A stretch of 64,000 bases of DNA from Adhaeribacter radiodurans (GTDB lineage: Bacteria; Bacteroidota; Bacteroidia; Cytophagales; Hymenobacteraceae). The stretch lies in the NCBI RefSeq assembly GCF_014075995.1, contig NZ_CP055153.1:1674001-1738000 (forward strand), written 5' to 3'. Shown here in pieces: positions 46,378 through 55,156 of this stretch. Position numbers and translations under genes: made by a program. The number at the start of each line of letters is the position of its first letter. Position 1 is the stretch's first letter. The notes below the pieces were generated by a model. It did not search any database and was not told the DNA's origin. It saw nothing but the letters and a program-made list of their open reading frames with translations.

Positions 46378-46752
46378 ATGACAGAATTATTTAGTCCCGG
46401 TTTAAATTTCCGAGTAAACGGGCGCTTGTGGATCGAAAGTGAAGATGACCGGTTCCTCGGCCCTGGCCGAATTGAACTTTTACATAAAATTCAGGAATCC
46501 GGTTCTATCTCGAAAGCTGCCACAGCGATGGGGATGTCATATCGGAAAGCCTGGGATTTAGTCGCCTCCATGAACCAGCAAGCGGCTACCCCTTTAGTGA
46601 TGGCTCAGATTGGCGGCAAAAAAGGCGGGGGTGCCCTCGTGACCGAAGTGGGCCAACAAGCCATTCTACGCTATTCTGCCTTGCAAGAACGATTCCAAGC
46701 TTTTCTGCAAACGGAATCCCAAAATCTTTCTCAGACGATTCCAAAAAAATAA
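46378..46752 (+). CDS. ModE-type winged-helix transcriptional regulator (DNA-binding domain only)
   Basis: This 124-residue protein matches the N-terminal domain of ModE: IELLHKIQESGSISKAATAMGMSYRKAWDLVASMN, followed by GGKKGGGALVTEVGQQAI. The C-terminal molybdate-binding TOBE/MOP domains of the E. coli ModE (262 residues) are absent, so how the metal is sensed is unclear. It begins 24 bp after the recombinase. Two palindromes that look like ModE sites lie directly downstream in front of a TonB-dependent receptor gene, suggesting this protein controls the receptor. Confidence 0.88.
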   Translation: MTELFSPGLNFRVNGRLWIESEDDRFLGPGRIELLHKIQESGSISKAATAMGMSYRKAWDLVASMNQQAATPLVMAQIGGKKGGGALVTEVGQQAILRYSALQERFQAFLQTESQNLSQTIPKK

Positions 46753-46753
46753 G

Positions 46754-46777
46754 CGTTATGTATTTTAAACTATAACG
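46754..46777. promoter_or_regulatory. ModE-like operator 1
   Basis: CGTTAT (46754-46759), 12 bases, ATAACG (46772-46777); with flanks the arms are AAGCGTTAT/ATAACGCTT. The 6-12-6 layout is that of the ModE operator upstream of E. coli modA (CGTTAT...ATAACG). It starts just after the stop of the ModE-type gene. Confidence 0.65.
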
Positions 46778-46797
46778 CTTTCTTGTAATTTGCTCAC

Positions 46798-46821
46798 CGT
46801 TATGTTTCGGGATATATAACG
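46798..46821. promoter_or_regulatory. ModE-like operator 2
   Basis: CGTTAT (46798-46803), 12 bases, ATAACG (46816-46821); the arms extend by one base to CCGTTAT/ATAACGG. It has identical spacing to operator 1 and ends 23 bp before the receptor start, where binding would block transcription or sit in the leader. Confidence 0.65.
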
Positions 46822-46844
46822 GTCATCGGCAAACACTTCTTCCC

Positions 46845-49601
46845 ATGCGCAAGCGTACCCTCGGGTTTTTATTTCTCTTTTTTCTCCATAGCTTTTGTCT
46901 ATGGGGACAAGATTCTGCGGTGCTGACCGGCCAGGTGCGCGATCAGTCCACACAACGACCACTACCCTACGCTACAATTGTTCTGGCGGGTACGCGAACG
47001 GGCACGCATGCTGATGCAAATGGCCGGTTCTCCTTCCCGGTCAAACAAAAGCCCCCTTTTAAGCTGGTGATTCGCTATGTGGGTTACAATGATTTAAAGC
47101 AAGAAATCACTACTCTTACTTTCCAAGAGTTTGGCTTAACCCCGTTGTCTATTCAAGCTCAGGAAGTAGTAATTACCGCTTCTCGGGTAGTGGAAAAAAG
47201 CTTAGAATCACCTATTACCATTGAACAAGTGGACGCCCGGGCACTCCGCCAAACGCCCGCACCCACTTTTTTCGAAGCGCTGGAAGGCGTAAAAGGGGTG
47301 CAGATGACTACCGCTAGTCTGGGATTTAAGGTGCCTAATACGCGGGGCTTTACCAATCCCACCAATGTGCGCTTTCTCCAGCTCGTCGACGGGGTCGACA
47401 ACCAAGCGCCGGTGATCGGGGCTTCCATCGCCAATGCCGCCGGACCTTCGGAGTTAGATCTAGAAAAAATAGAAGTTACTCCGGGTACTGCCTCCGCTAT
47501 GTACGGCATGAATTCGTTAAACGGCTTGGTTAACTTTTTTACCAAAAGTCCGTTTGACTACCAGGGCGTGAGTGTCTACCAGCGCACCGGTCTCAATCAC
47601 GTGAATGACAGTCAAACCAAAGCGCACCTGCTATCCGAATCGGCTTTCCGCTACGCCAAAGCTTTTCAGAACCGCTGGGCTTTTAAAGTAAATGTCTCCT
47701 ACCTGCGGGGTTACGACTGTATCGCCCTCCAAACAATGGATTTGAATCCAAAGGGGAATGCCTCGGTTAACTTGCTGGAAACTGACAATCCGGCCCAGGA
47801 TCCGGTGAGTTCCTACGGCAACGAAGGGCCGAACCGGCGCACCTTAACTTTAAACGGCAAAAACTACGTGGTCGCCCGCACGGGGTACTACGAGCAGGAT
47901 ATTACCGATTATACCCTGGAAAACCTCAAAGCCGATGCCGCTCTGCACTACCGCTTTTCACCCAACTGGGAAGTAGCTTATAGTTACCGGTGGGGAAAGA
48001 CCGACAACGTGTACCAACGGACCAACCGCTTTCGCCTGGATGATTATACCGTGGGTCAACACGTGGTGCAGCTGAAAGGGGAGCGGCTGCAGGTAAAGGC
48101 TTATCTCACGCGGGAGCTATCCGGTGATTCGTATAACATCCGTTCTTTAGCCGAGAACCTAGACCGGCGCTTCAAAAGTGACAGCCGGTGGTTTCAGGAT
48201 TACAGCGCTGCTTACCTAGCAAGCACATCTGCCGGGTTCCCTGTGGCCGAAAGTCACCAACGAGCGCGGGCGGGAGCGGATGCGGGCCGTTTAGAACCCG
48301 GCACGGCCCGCTATGACAGTGCGGTGCACCAGATTATTGGTATTAACAACTGGGATGTGGGTGCTGCATTACGCACGAAAGCAACCTTGTTGCACGCCGA
48401 AGGGCAGTATGATCTAAGAAATCAGATCAAGTTTATGGACGTACTCGTGGGGGCTGATTACCGCTTGTATTCGGTATTTCCGGATGGCAATTACTTTATC
48501 AATCCGAAAGAAGCGGGACATAATCTTTTGTACCGCAAGGGGGGCGGATTTGTGCAGCTTTCTAAAAAGCTGCTGCAGGATCGGTTGCACCTGCAGGCGG
48601 CTTTGCGCTACGATCAGAACGAATATTTCAAAGGGATCTTTAATCCCCGGATAGCGGCCGTTTACCAGGGGCTGCCAGGGCATTATTTCCGGCTTTCCTA
48701 CCAGAACGGTTACCGGTTTCCTTCTTTGTTCGAAGCTTTTTCCAACGTTAACAGCGGGGGTGTAAAACGAGTCGGCGGCTTACCGGTTATGTCCAACGGC
48801 ATTTTCGAAGATAGCTATATCTGCACTTCCATTGATGCTTTTACAATGGCCGTGAACCAGCAAGTGAATCAGCAGGGAGTAGCCTTACCAGTGGCCATCA
48901 GGCAAAATGCCGGGCTATTAAAAAAGTCCCCTTACGATTATATTCAACCCGAACGCATCAACTCCTGGGAAGTCGGCTATAAAAGCCTGACGCTAGATAA
49001 TCGCTTAGCTATAGATGCGGATTTTTACTTCAACGTGTATCGCCACTTCATGGCCCAAGTGGAAGTAAACCAAGTGACCAAAAGAAGCGTGCCCCCTGAT
49101 TCGGTGCCCTTTTACTTGTATGATCGCAGCAAGCAGGAGCGCTACCGGTTGTGGACCAATTCTACTAGTACGGTGTACAATTACGGTTCTTCGCTAGGAG
49201 TAAAGTATAACTTTTACCGCAACTATTCTTTAGCGGGTAACGGTAGTTACGCCAAACTGCACCGGAAGGCGTTTAATGATGGCCTGGAAGAAGCCTTTAA
49301 TACGCCGACCTGGATCACGAATCTGAGTTTAAGTAATCCCACTATAGCTAAAAACGTGGGGTTCCAGGTAAATTGGCACTGGCAAGCGGCTTTTTTGTGG
49401 CAATCTTCTTTAGGTACGGGCCCGGTGCTGGCCTATCACTCCCTGGATGCGCAGGTAAACGTAAAAATCCCCTCGGCTAAAGTGCTCGTGAAAGTAGGGG
49501 CCACGAACTTGTTAAACCACAGCTATTACCAGATGGTAGCCGGTCCTTCCATTGGTGGCTTGTACTATGTCACCTTGCTATTTGATGAACTGCTCCGCTA
49601 A
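46845..49601 (+). CDS. TonB-dependent receptor, candidate molybdate/tungstate outer-membrane transporter
   Basis: The protein is 918 residues. The signal peptide ends near residue 22 (FCLWGQ), a carboxypeptidase-regulatory-like domain follows (~25-105), then a TonB plug (~125-230, with TNPTNVRFLQLVDGVDN and NSLNGLVNFFTKSP) and a beta-barrel with RLSYQNGYRFPSLFEAF, ending RLWTNSTST...LLNHSYYQM. It contains no SusD partner. The substrate is not shown by the protein itself; molybdate or tungstate is inferred from the ModE-like operators and the adjacent ModE-type gene. GC content is visibly higher than in the flanks. Confidence 0.8.
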   Translation: MRKRTLGFLFLFFLHSFCLWGQDSAVLTGQVRDQSTQRPLPYATIVLAGTRTGTHADANGRFSFPVKQKPPFKLVIRYVGYNDLKQEITTLTFQEFGLTPLSIQAQEVVITASRVVEKSLESPITIEQVDARALRQTPAPTFFEALEGVKGVQMTTASLGFKVPNTRGFTNPTNVRFLQLVDGVDNQAPVIGASIANAAGPSELDLEKIEVTPGTASAMYGMNSLNGLVNFFTKSPFDYQGVSVYQRTGLNHVNDSQTKAHLLSESAFRYAKAFQNRWAFKVNVSYLRGYDCIALQTMDLNPKGNASVNLLETDNPAQDPVSSYGNEGPNRRTLTLNGKNYVVARTGYYEQDITDYTLENLKADAALHYRFSPNWEVAYSYRWGKTDNVYQRTNRFRLDDYTVGQHVVQLKGERLQVKAYLTRELSGDSYNIRSLAENLDRRFKSDSRWFQDYSAAYLASTSAGFPVAESHQRARAGADAGRLEPGTARYDSAVHQIIGINNWDVGAALRTKATLLHAEGQYDLRNQIKFMDVLVGADYRLYSVFPDGNYFINPKEAGHNLLYRKGGGFVQLSKKLLQDRLHLQAALRYDQNEYFKGIFNPRIAAVYQGLPGHYFRLSYQNGYRFPSLFEAFSNVNSGGVKRVGGLPVMSNGIFEDSYICTSIDAFTMAVNQQVNQQGVALPVAIRQNAGLLKKSPYDYIQPERINSWEVGYKSLTLDNRLAIDADFYFNVYRHFMAQVEVNQVTKRSVPPDSVPFYLYDRSKQERYRLWTNSTSTVYNYGSSLGVKYNFYRNYSLAGNGSYAKLHRKAFNDGLEEAFNTPTWITNLSLSNPTIAKNVGFQVNWHWQAAFLWQSSLGTGPVLAYHSLDAQVNVKIPSAKVLVKVGATNLLNHSYYQMVAGPSIGGLYYVTLLFDELLR

Positions 49602-49960
49602 ATAAAGAACATTCCTTACTACTCTTTTTTGCCCAGGTTTTATAGGCCTCTAAATAGCCCCAAATCCACCTTTTTTAATCAGAAAAATAGAAGGGTTTTT
49701 TGTCCACCTATTTCTGCCCTTCTCTGGATGGTTCCTGCTAGCTTTTGCTGGCTGGAAGCTCTAGTATTTACTTTGGAAGAACCAGCCTTTAACTAATGTA
49801 AAATTTATAAAGGTTAATTAATATATAGCTTTAAGATTACTCTTGATCAGAACAATGAGAAGTTAGTTTATAATAAACTTTTTAGCTTATTAAACGTTTT
49901 ATTAATATATTGCATTCAATTGAATGTAACAACACAGTCAATTGACTTGAATAAAAAATT
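49602..49960. other. 359-bp intergenic region carrying two operators
   Basis: It contains the paired palindromes at 49913-49926 and 49936-49947 just before the Xre-type antitoxin. A T-rich segment near 49690 may be the receptor terminator, but it forms no convincing stem. Confidence 0.5.
49913..49947. promoter_or_regulatory. Paired palindromic operators of the RES/Xre module
   Basis: CATTCAATTGAATG (49913-49926) and AGTCAATTGACT (49936-49947) are both perfect palindromes sharing the core TCAATTGA. Their centres are 22 bp apart, about two helical turns. The second ends 14 bp before the ATG. This is the arrangement expected for cooperative antitoxin autorepression. Confidence 0.75.
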
Positions 49961-50398
49961 ATGTCCCTAGATTCAATCATGAATATAATGGGTGGTGCCC
50001 AAAATATTGGTCGTGATATCCATACCCGGTTAGACTTTATAAAAGCTTCTAGAGAAGGTGCGGTATCAATTGCCGTTGTAAAGTCTATTCAGAACAAGAT
50101 ACATCTGACTAATAAAATGATGAGCAGTATCTTAGAAATATCTGAAAGCACCCTGCAGCGGCATATCAAGGAAGATCGTAAGTTAAAAAAAGCAGAATCA
50201 GAGACGGCTTATGAAGTTTCTAAAGTAATAGCTAAAGGTATTGAGGTCTTTGAAGATGAAAATGACTTCAATGAATGGTTGTATACCAAAAACACAGCTT
50301 TAGGGGAGGAAAGACCAATTGATTGGTTAGATTCATCTATTGGGAGAGAGCAGTTGCTAGATTTACTAGTAAGTATTGAACATGGCATGTACTCTTAA
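49961..50398 (+). CDS. Antitoxin of the Xre/MbcA/ParS type (DUF2384)
   Basis: This 145-residue protein has an N-terminal helix-turn-helix-like part (SSILEISESTLQRHIKEDRKL) and the C-terminal toxin-binding domain (DENDFNEWLYTKNTALGEERPIDWL, ending SIEHGMYS). This is the antitoxin of RES-Xre type II toxin-antitoxin modules. It should repress its own promoter by the paired palindromes just upstream and neutralise the RES protein encoded 3 bp downstream. Confidence 0.92.
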   Translation: MSLDSIMNIMGGAQNIGRDIHTRLDFIKASREGAVSIAVVKSIQNKIHLTNKMMSSILEISESTLQRHIKEDRKLKKAESETAYEVSKVIAKGIEVFEDENDFNEWLYTKNTALGEERPIDWLDSSIGREQLLDLLVSIEHGMYS

Positions 50399-50401
50399 TT
50401 C

Positions 50402-50851
50402 ATGATTGTCTATCGTTTAGCCAAAAAGGAGTATGTTCGAGACCTTACAGGAACAGGTGGACTATTTGGCTCAGCAAGATGGCATGAAAAAGGAACACGC
50501 ATTTTGTACACGGCAGGGAGCTTTTCTTTAGCTAAGTTAGAAGTACTTGCTAATACGAAATCAATCCCCAAGAACTATCATTTGGTTCTAATTGAAATTC
50601 CAGATGATATTAGCCATAAAGAACTCACTATTTCCGATTTGCCTAGTAACTGGAATTCGTTTCCGCATCCCAAAGAATTAGTTACTTTTACCGAGCAATG
50701 GATCAAAGAAAATAAGTTTTTGGTAATGAGAGTTCCATCTGTTCATTCCCCTTTTGAATGGAACTACTTAATAAACCCTTTGCATGCAGAGGCAAACCGA
50801 TTGAAAATTATAGAAGATAATGCGCATGAGTTTGACCCTCGCCTTAAGTAG
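50402..50851 (+). CDS. RES domain toxin
   Basis: This 149-residue RES domain has R26 (SARWHEKG), Y36 (ILYTAG), E47 (LAKLEVLA) and S113 (RVPSVHSPFEWNYLINP), the residues typical of the family. RES toxins of RES-Xre pairs degrade NAD+, stopping growth. It is expressed from the operon with the antitoxin, 3 bp apart. Confidence 0.93.
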   Translation: MIVYRLAKKEYVRDLTGTGGLFGSARWHEKGTRILYTAGSFSLAKLEVLANTKSIPKNYHLVLIEIPDDISHKELTISDLPSNWNSFPHPKELVTFTEQWIKENKFLVMRVPSVHSPFEWNYLINPLHAEANRLKIIEDNAHEFDPRLK

Positions 50852-51084
50852 TACTAAATCATTATTAAAAAGCTAAAGCTACTGATTAAAAGATCTTTAT
50901 TTTACATAAAAGACATTATAGGAACCAATCTTTTCTTGAAGATTTATTCTAGTACTTTACCCTTAGCATAACTTAGCTACTTCTTCCAATCGTCTATTTC
51001 GATTACTCTAAATAGTATAGTAATAGTATATTCCGCAATCCAATTACGTTTATATAACAGGTTTAGGGGGGGTATATCTCCTTA

Positions 51085-51104
51085 TTACATTTAGCTAAAT
51101 GTAA
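51085..51104. promoter_or_regulatory. Perfect 20-bp palindrome upstream of the esterase gene
   Basis: TTACATTTAG then CTAAATGTAA, perfectly symmetric over 20 bp with no spacer. It ends 41 bp before the esterase ATG, at promoter position, and looks like a binding site for a dimeric repressor. Not found elsewhere in the window by eye. Confidence 0.65.
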
Positions 51105-51145
51105 AACAACCCACTAAGCATACTCAGTATACAAAAGAGAACGTC

Positions 51146-52024
51146 ATGAGGACAGTAGTCACGTGTTTTATCCTGCTATTTTTCATCACCATTGCTTATG
51201 CTCAAAAGAGGAAAACCTCACCAACCGACAACAGCAAACCGTTTGTGCTCGGGGTCATAGATGAAATTCAATCAAGAGAGTTAGCTGAAAAAAGGATACT
51301 AAATATTTACCTTCCGGAAGGTTATAACAAGAATGATACTCTTACTTATCCGGTTACCTACTTACTGGACGGCTCCGCCGACGAAGACTTTATTCATGTG
51401 GTTGGACTTTTTCAGTTTCTTACTTTTGAATGGATCCACCGAGTGCCCAAATCCATTGTGGTCGGTATTGCGACGGTAGACCGGCGCCGGGATTTCACGT
51501 TCTCAACAACCATTGAAAAGGACAGAAAAAAATACCCTACTACTGGGCACTCCGATAAATTTATTTCTTTTTTAGAAAAAGAGTTACAACCCTTTATTGA
51601 AAAAAAATATAAAGCAAATTCGGCCAAAACGATTATCGGACAATCTTTAGGAGGATTACTAGCAACGGAGATCTTATTCAAGAAACCTACCCTCTTTAAT
51701 AAATACATCATCATCAGTCCTAGTTTATGGTGGGATAATGGCTCCTTATTAAACCAGGCATCATCCCTTCTGCTGGATAGCTTTTCTCAAAAAACAGAAG
51801 TTTACCTGGGCGTTGGCAAAGAGGGGCTTACCCCAACGGACCTTCCACGAGTAATGGAAGTAGATGCCAATTTACTAGCAGAAAAGATAAAGAGCTCTAA
51901 AAGTAAAAGTGTTACTTGCTTTTTCGACTATTTACCCCAGGAAGATCACGCCACTATTATGCACCAAGCGGTCTTTAATGCTCTGCGAATTTTGTATCCC
52001 GCACCCTATACTAATCAAAAATAG
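51146..52024 (+). CDS. Secreted esterase of the alpha/beta-hydrolase fold (esterase D/enterochelin esterase-like)
   Basis: The protein is 292 residues with a signal peptide of about 20 residues (ITIAYAQ). The putative esterase domain (PF00756) shows LDGSADEDF near residue 74, GQSLGGLLA with nucleophile S167, and a late histidine H268 (PQEDHATIMH). The closest relatives are probably siderophore or carbohydrate esterases, but the substrate cannot be decided. A 20-bp palindrome sits just upstream, so it is likely regulated. The spacer downstream has no terminator that I can see. Confidence 0.87.
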   Translation: MRTVVTCFILLFFITIAYAQKRKTSPTDNSKPFVLGVIDEIQSRELAEKRILNIYLPEGYNKNDTLTYPVTYLLDGSADEDFIHVVGLFQFLTFEWIHRVPKSIVVGIATVDRRRDFTFSTTIEKDRKKYPTTGHSDKFISFLEKELQPFIEKKYKANSAKTIIGQSLGGLLATEILFKKPTLFNKYIIISPSLWWDNGSLLNQASSLLLDSFSQKTEVYLGVGKEGLTPTDLPRVMEVDANLLAEKIKSSKSKSVTCFFDYLPQEDHATIMHQAVFNALRILYPAPYTNQK

Positions 52025-52359
52025 AGGAAAAGAATTAACTCGATGGATGTGGTGAGAGGCGAGGAAATATTTCGGGGTTCATAGTTGTTTCGTTGTCGGT
52101 TCTGAAAGTTAACTTTTGGGCAGCTAAAGGAACAAAAGTTATAAAAGCTTTCTATTTATCATGATGCTAGTTATAATGACAAATTTTTTATTTCCTTTTG
52201 TAGTAAGTCCTTAATAAAGATTATTCCTAATGTTTTAGCCGTAAGGTAAAAGATAATATTCCTTTCGCTTCATCTATAAAAGTCAAAATATAAAGTATAT
52301 TCGTTACTACCATTACGTTTAGTCATTAGGTAATTACGGCGAAATAGAGGAGACGGGCT
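52025..52359. other. 335-bp intergenic region
   Basis: No gene or strong structure is seen between the esterase and the PAS protein. Confidence 0.45.
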
Positions 52360-53790
52360 ATGACACCAGAGCTATTGTACAAAGAGTTTTTTAATTTCGC
52401 TCCCACGCCTTTAATTGTGACCGACAGTAAGGGAGAAATTAAACTCATAAACGAGCAAGCGCTTACCTTATTAGACAACAAAGCACTAGAATTTTCCGGG
52501 TTAAATTTCTGTGATTTTATTGATAATTCCTTCTTGAAAGATTATCTCCATCCCAAAACTAGTTTCTCCTTTGAGGAATTTCTAAAAGTTTACCAGACCG
52601 AACATAAGCATTGGGTAAAAAGTAAGGAAGGCAGGACTATTTACGCCGACATTAAAGCCGTCGCCACTGGATCAGGAGATGATGCATTTTATATTTGGAC
52701 CTTCGATCCCATTGAAATAAGTAAGAAGTTATCTTATGATTTAAAAGAGCGAGTAAAAGAACAACTTGCTATATTAAATGTGATTGAAGTATTCTTTCAA
52801 AACTCCGATATTCACACCGATTTAAAACTTTGTTTACCGGCTATTCAAGCGGGCTGGCAATACCCCAAAGTAACCGCCGTTCGTATTGTACTAACGAGTG
52901 GGGAAGAATTTGCTACTGCTAATTTCCAGAAAACAGAATGGCTTCTGCAAGCAAAGATAATGAGTGCTACTACTCATTTTGGCTTTTTAGAAGTCTGCTA
53001 TTTGCAAGAAATTCCTACCTATGGCGGCTCTATATTCTTGTATGAAGAAGAAAGATTAATTTTCGTACTCGCCCAGTTGTTAGGAATCTTTATCGAACGG
53101 TGGCAAGCTTTTGATCAAATCGAGTCGGATGCTGCGCGATTAAAAAAAATTACCAGCCAAGTACCAGCCAACACGTACCAGTTTGAAATCCTATCCAATG
53201 GCGGTATTAAAGTTCTTTTCCTAAACAAAGGAAACGACCCCTATAATTACACGGCTGAATTTAAGGATTTCGAAGATGATCCCAGTAAAATACTAGAAGT
53301 AATATACGAACCAGATAAGATCAAATATAAGGAAGCTTTCTTGAAAGCGAATGAGACAAAAGATTTTCTTAGTGTTTATTACAGAGTGGTTTTAAATGAT
53401 ACCATCAGATGGAGATGGCTTAGAGCTATTCCTGAAAATACTACTAATGGGAAAACAATGTGGTATGGAGCTACTCAAGATATAACCTCCTTGGTGGATT
53501 ACATAACTTCCATTGAGCAAATGTTATTTGACACTTCGCATATTATGCGCAGACCTATTGCTAATATATTAGGAATTACCCAGCTAATTAAAAGCGGTAA
53601 ATTAACCGAAGGTGAATGGCTCTACCTGGCAAAAAGTCTACTAGAAGCATCGAAAGAATTAGACTTTTTTGTGCAACAACTTAATATATCCTATGAGAAG
53701 AAAAGAAAACTCAATCAAGACTTGGATATTAACTTTTCAGCGTTAATTGATAAAAGAGCAAGTTTTTTTGACCGCCCAACTCAGCCCTAA
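52360..53790 (+). CDS. PAS-domain protein ending after a histidine-kinase-like dimerisation helix (no ATPase domain)
   Basis: This 476-residue cytoplasmic protein has an N-terminal PAS (~8-110), a helical/coiled-coil and GAF-like middle (~115-260), a second PAS (~265-385) and a C-terminal DHp-like helix pair containing SHIMRRPIANILGITQL with candidate H394. Then only about 65 residues remain and there is no N, G1 or G2 box of a HATPase. It therefore cannot be a stand-alone kinase. It may be a naturally truncated kinase relative of the kind found in Cytophagales, or lost its ATPase domain by deletion. It has no membrane segment. Confidence 0.75.
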   Translation: MTPELLYKEFFNFAPTPLIVTDSKGEIKLINEQALTLLDNKALEFSGLNFCDFIDNSFLKDYLHPKTSFSFEEFLKVYQTEHKHWVKSKEGRTIYADIKAVATGSGDDAFYIWTFDPIEISKKLSYDLKERVKEQLAILNVIEVFFQNSDIHTDLKLCLPAIQAGWQYPKVTAVRIVLTSGEEFATANFQKTEWLLQAKIMSATTHFGFLEVCYLQEIPTYGGSIFLYEEERLIFVLAQLLGIFIERWQAFDQIESDAARLKKITSQVPANTYQFEILSNGGIKVLFLNKGNDPYNYTAEFKDFEDDPSKILEVIYEPDKIKYKEAFLKANETKDFLSVYYRVVLNDTIRWRWLRAIPENTTNGKTMWYGATQDITSLVDYITSIEQMLFDTSHIMRRPIANILGITQLIKSGKLTEGEWLYLAKSLLEASKELDFFVQQLNISYEKKRKLNQDLDINFSALIDKRASFFDRPTQP

Positions 53791-54150
53791 ATTTGGGGGG
53801 TGAGGGGAGCAGAAGGCAAATTTATAGGCCGATGGCTCGGGTTTAATCCGGCTATTATTTATCTCTGCGAATCCATCTCAAAAATCAACTTGCCTTTTTA
53901 TTTATGGAGATGGCAGTTTGAGAAAGTACCTCCCTCTAAAACGTCGTTCTACTGGGAGCAATGTTCCATCTCGTTTTTAGGTCGTTTCCTAAGATGAAAT
54001 TTCCCAACATGAATTGATGACCAGATAGTTTTAACAAGATTAAATTTATTTGTACTTTGGATAAATTGGACGAGACTAGAATAATATCTTTCTCAGCAGC
54101 TAAAAAGGTGACGGCCTTCTTATTTCCCACAAGCCTTAATCATCCATACC
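53791..54150. other. 360-bp intergenic region
   Basis: Immediately after the PAS protein stop there is a run of G (ATTTGGGGGGTGAGGGGAGC). No credible gene is seen; a 65-codon frame at 53800-53997 has no recognisable feature. Confidence 0.4.
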
Positions 54151-55113
54151 ATGCGGTTTTCTTCTCTTTTTCTCCTGTTGCTCCTGACTCGTTATTTGGT
54201 CTTTGCACAAGCCTATAAACCTCCTCACTTGGAGAAAAAAGGAAGTACCATGCAACTGGTAGTAAAGGACAAGCCCTTTTTAGTTTTGGGAGGAGAGCTG
54301 CATAACTCCACGGTATCCGGAGCCGCTTACATGCGACCCGTATGGGCCCAAATGAAGCAGAAATACCTCAATACAGTATTGGTCCCGGTATATTGGGAAC
54401 TCATCGAGCCGGAGGAAGGCAAGTTTGATTTTGCCTTAGTGGACAGCTTGATCTACGGGGCCCGGAAACAGAACCTGCATTTGGGTATTCTTTGGTTTGG
54501 GGCTTTTAAGACTACCTATTCCACTTACGTTCCTTCCTGGATAAAGACCAATTCAGCTAAATACCCCAGGGCCCAGAATAGCAAGGGCGAACGCTTACCC
54601 CTGTTGTCCGTTTTCTCTGAAGCTAATTTAAAAGCCGATGCCAAGGCTTTCAAAACTCTCCTGCAGCATATCCGGCAAGTGGATGAGCAACACCAGACCG
54701 TGATTATGGCCCAAGTGGAAAATGAAGTAGGCATCTTTAATAACCCGCGGGATTATAGTGAAGTGGCAACTAAAGCTTACCAACAAGGTGTTCCGGCTGA
54801 TTTAATGCGCTATTTGGCGGCCAATAAAGGTAAACTGCAGCCGGAGATGGAGACTGCCTGGAAGGCGAACGGTTACCAAGCTTCGGGCAGTTGGGAGAAA
54901 GTATTTGGGAAAAGTGTGGTGGAGGAGAAAAACCCCCAAGTCTTTTCTTATTTACCCGAAGAATTGTTCTCCGTCTACCAGTATACCAAGTTTGTGGGGC
55001 AACTGGCCGCGGCCGGTAAAGAAGCTTATCCGATTCCCCTGTTTGTCAATGCCTGGCCCAAAGCCGTAGGATTTACGGGAATACCGGGCAAGTGTAAGCT
55101 TCCCCAAAAATAG
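54151..55113 (+). pseudogene. GH35-like beta-galactosidase/secreted glycosidase truncated by an IS element
   Basis: The first ~312 residues encode a signal peptide (ending VFAQ) and the N-terminal part of a glycoside hydrolase family 35 barrel: FLVLGGELHNSTVSG, LNTVLVPVYWELIEPEEGKFDF, GILWFGAFKT and MAQVENEVGIF with the likely acid/base glutamate. Full-length relatives have about 530-560 residues, and the predicted nucleophile lies after the break. The last residues (GKCKLPQK) are read from the inserted IS3-like element, whose end contains the stop. The rest of the gene is not found on the other side of the element. Confidence 0.87.
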
Positions 55114-55156
55114 AACTGTTCAGGAAGAGGAAAAAACTTAACTTAGAACAGTACTT

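Noticed and set aside
53793-53815. G-rich run as a G-quadruplex
   Set aside because: The tract has only two or three clear G-runs and does not match the four-run pattern.
53800-53997. 65-codon plus-strand frame after the PAS protein
   Set aside because: No domain, no promoter-like signal, odd composition; treated as spacer.
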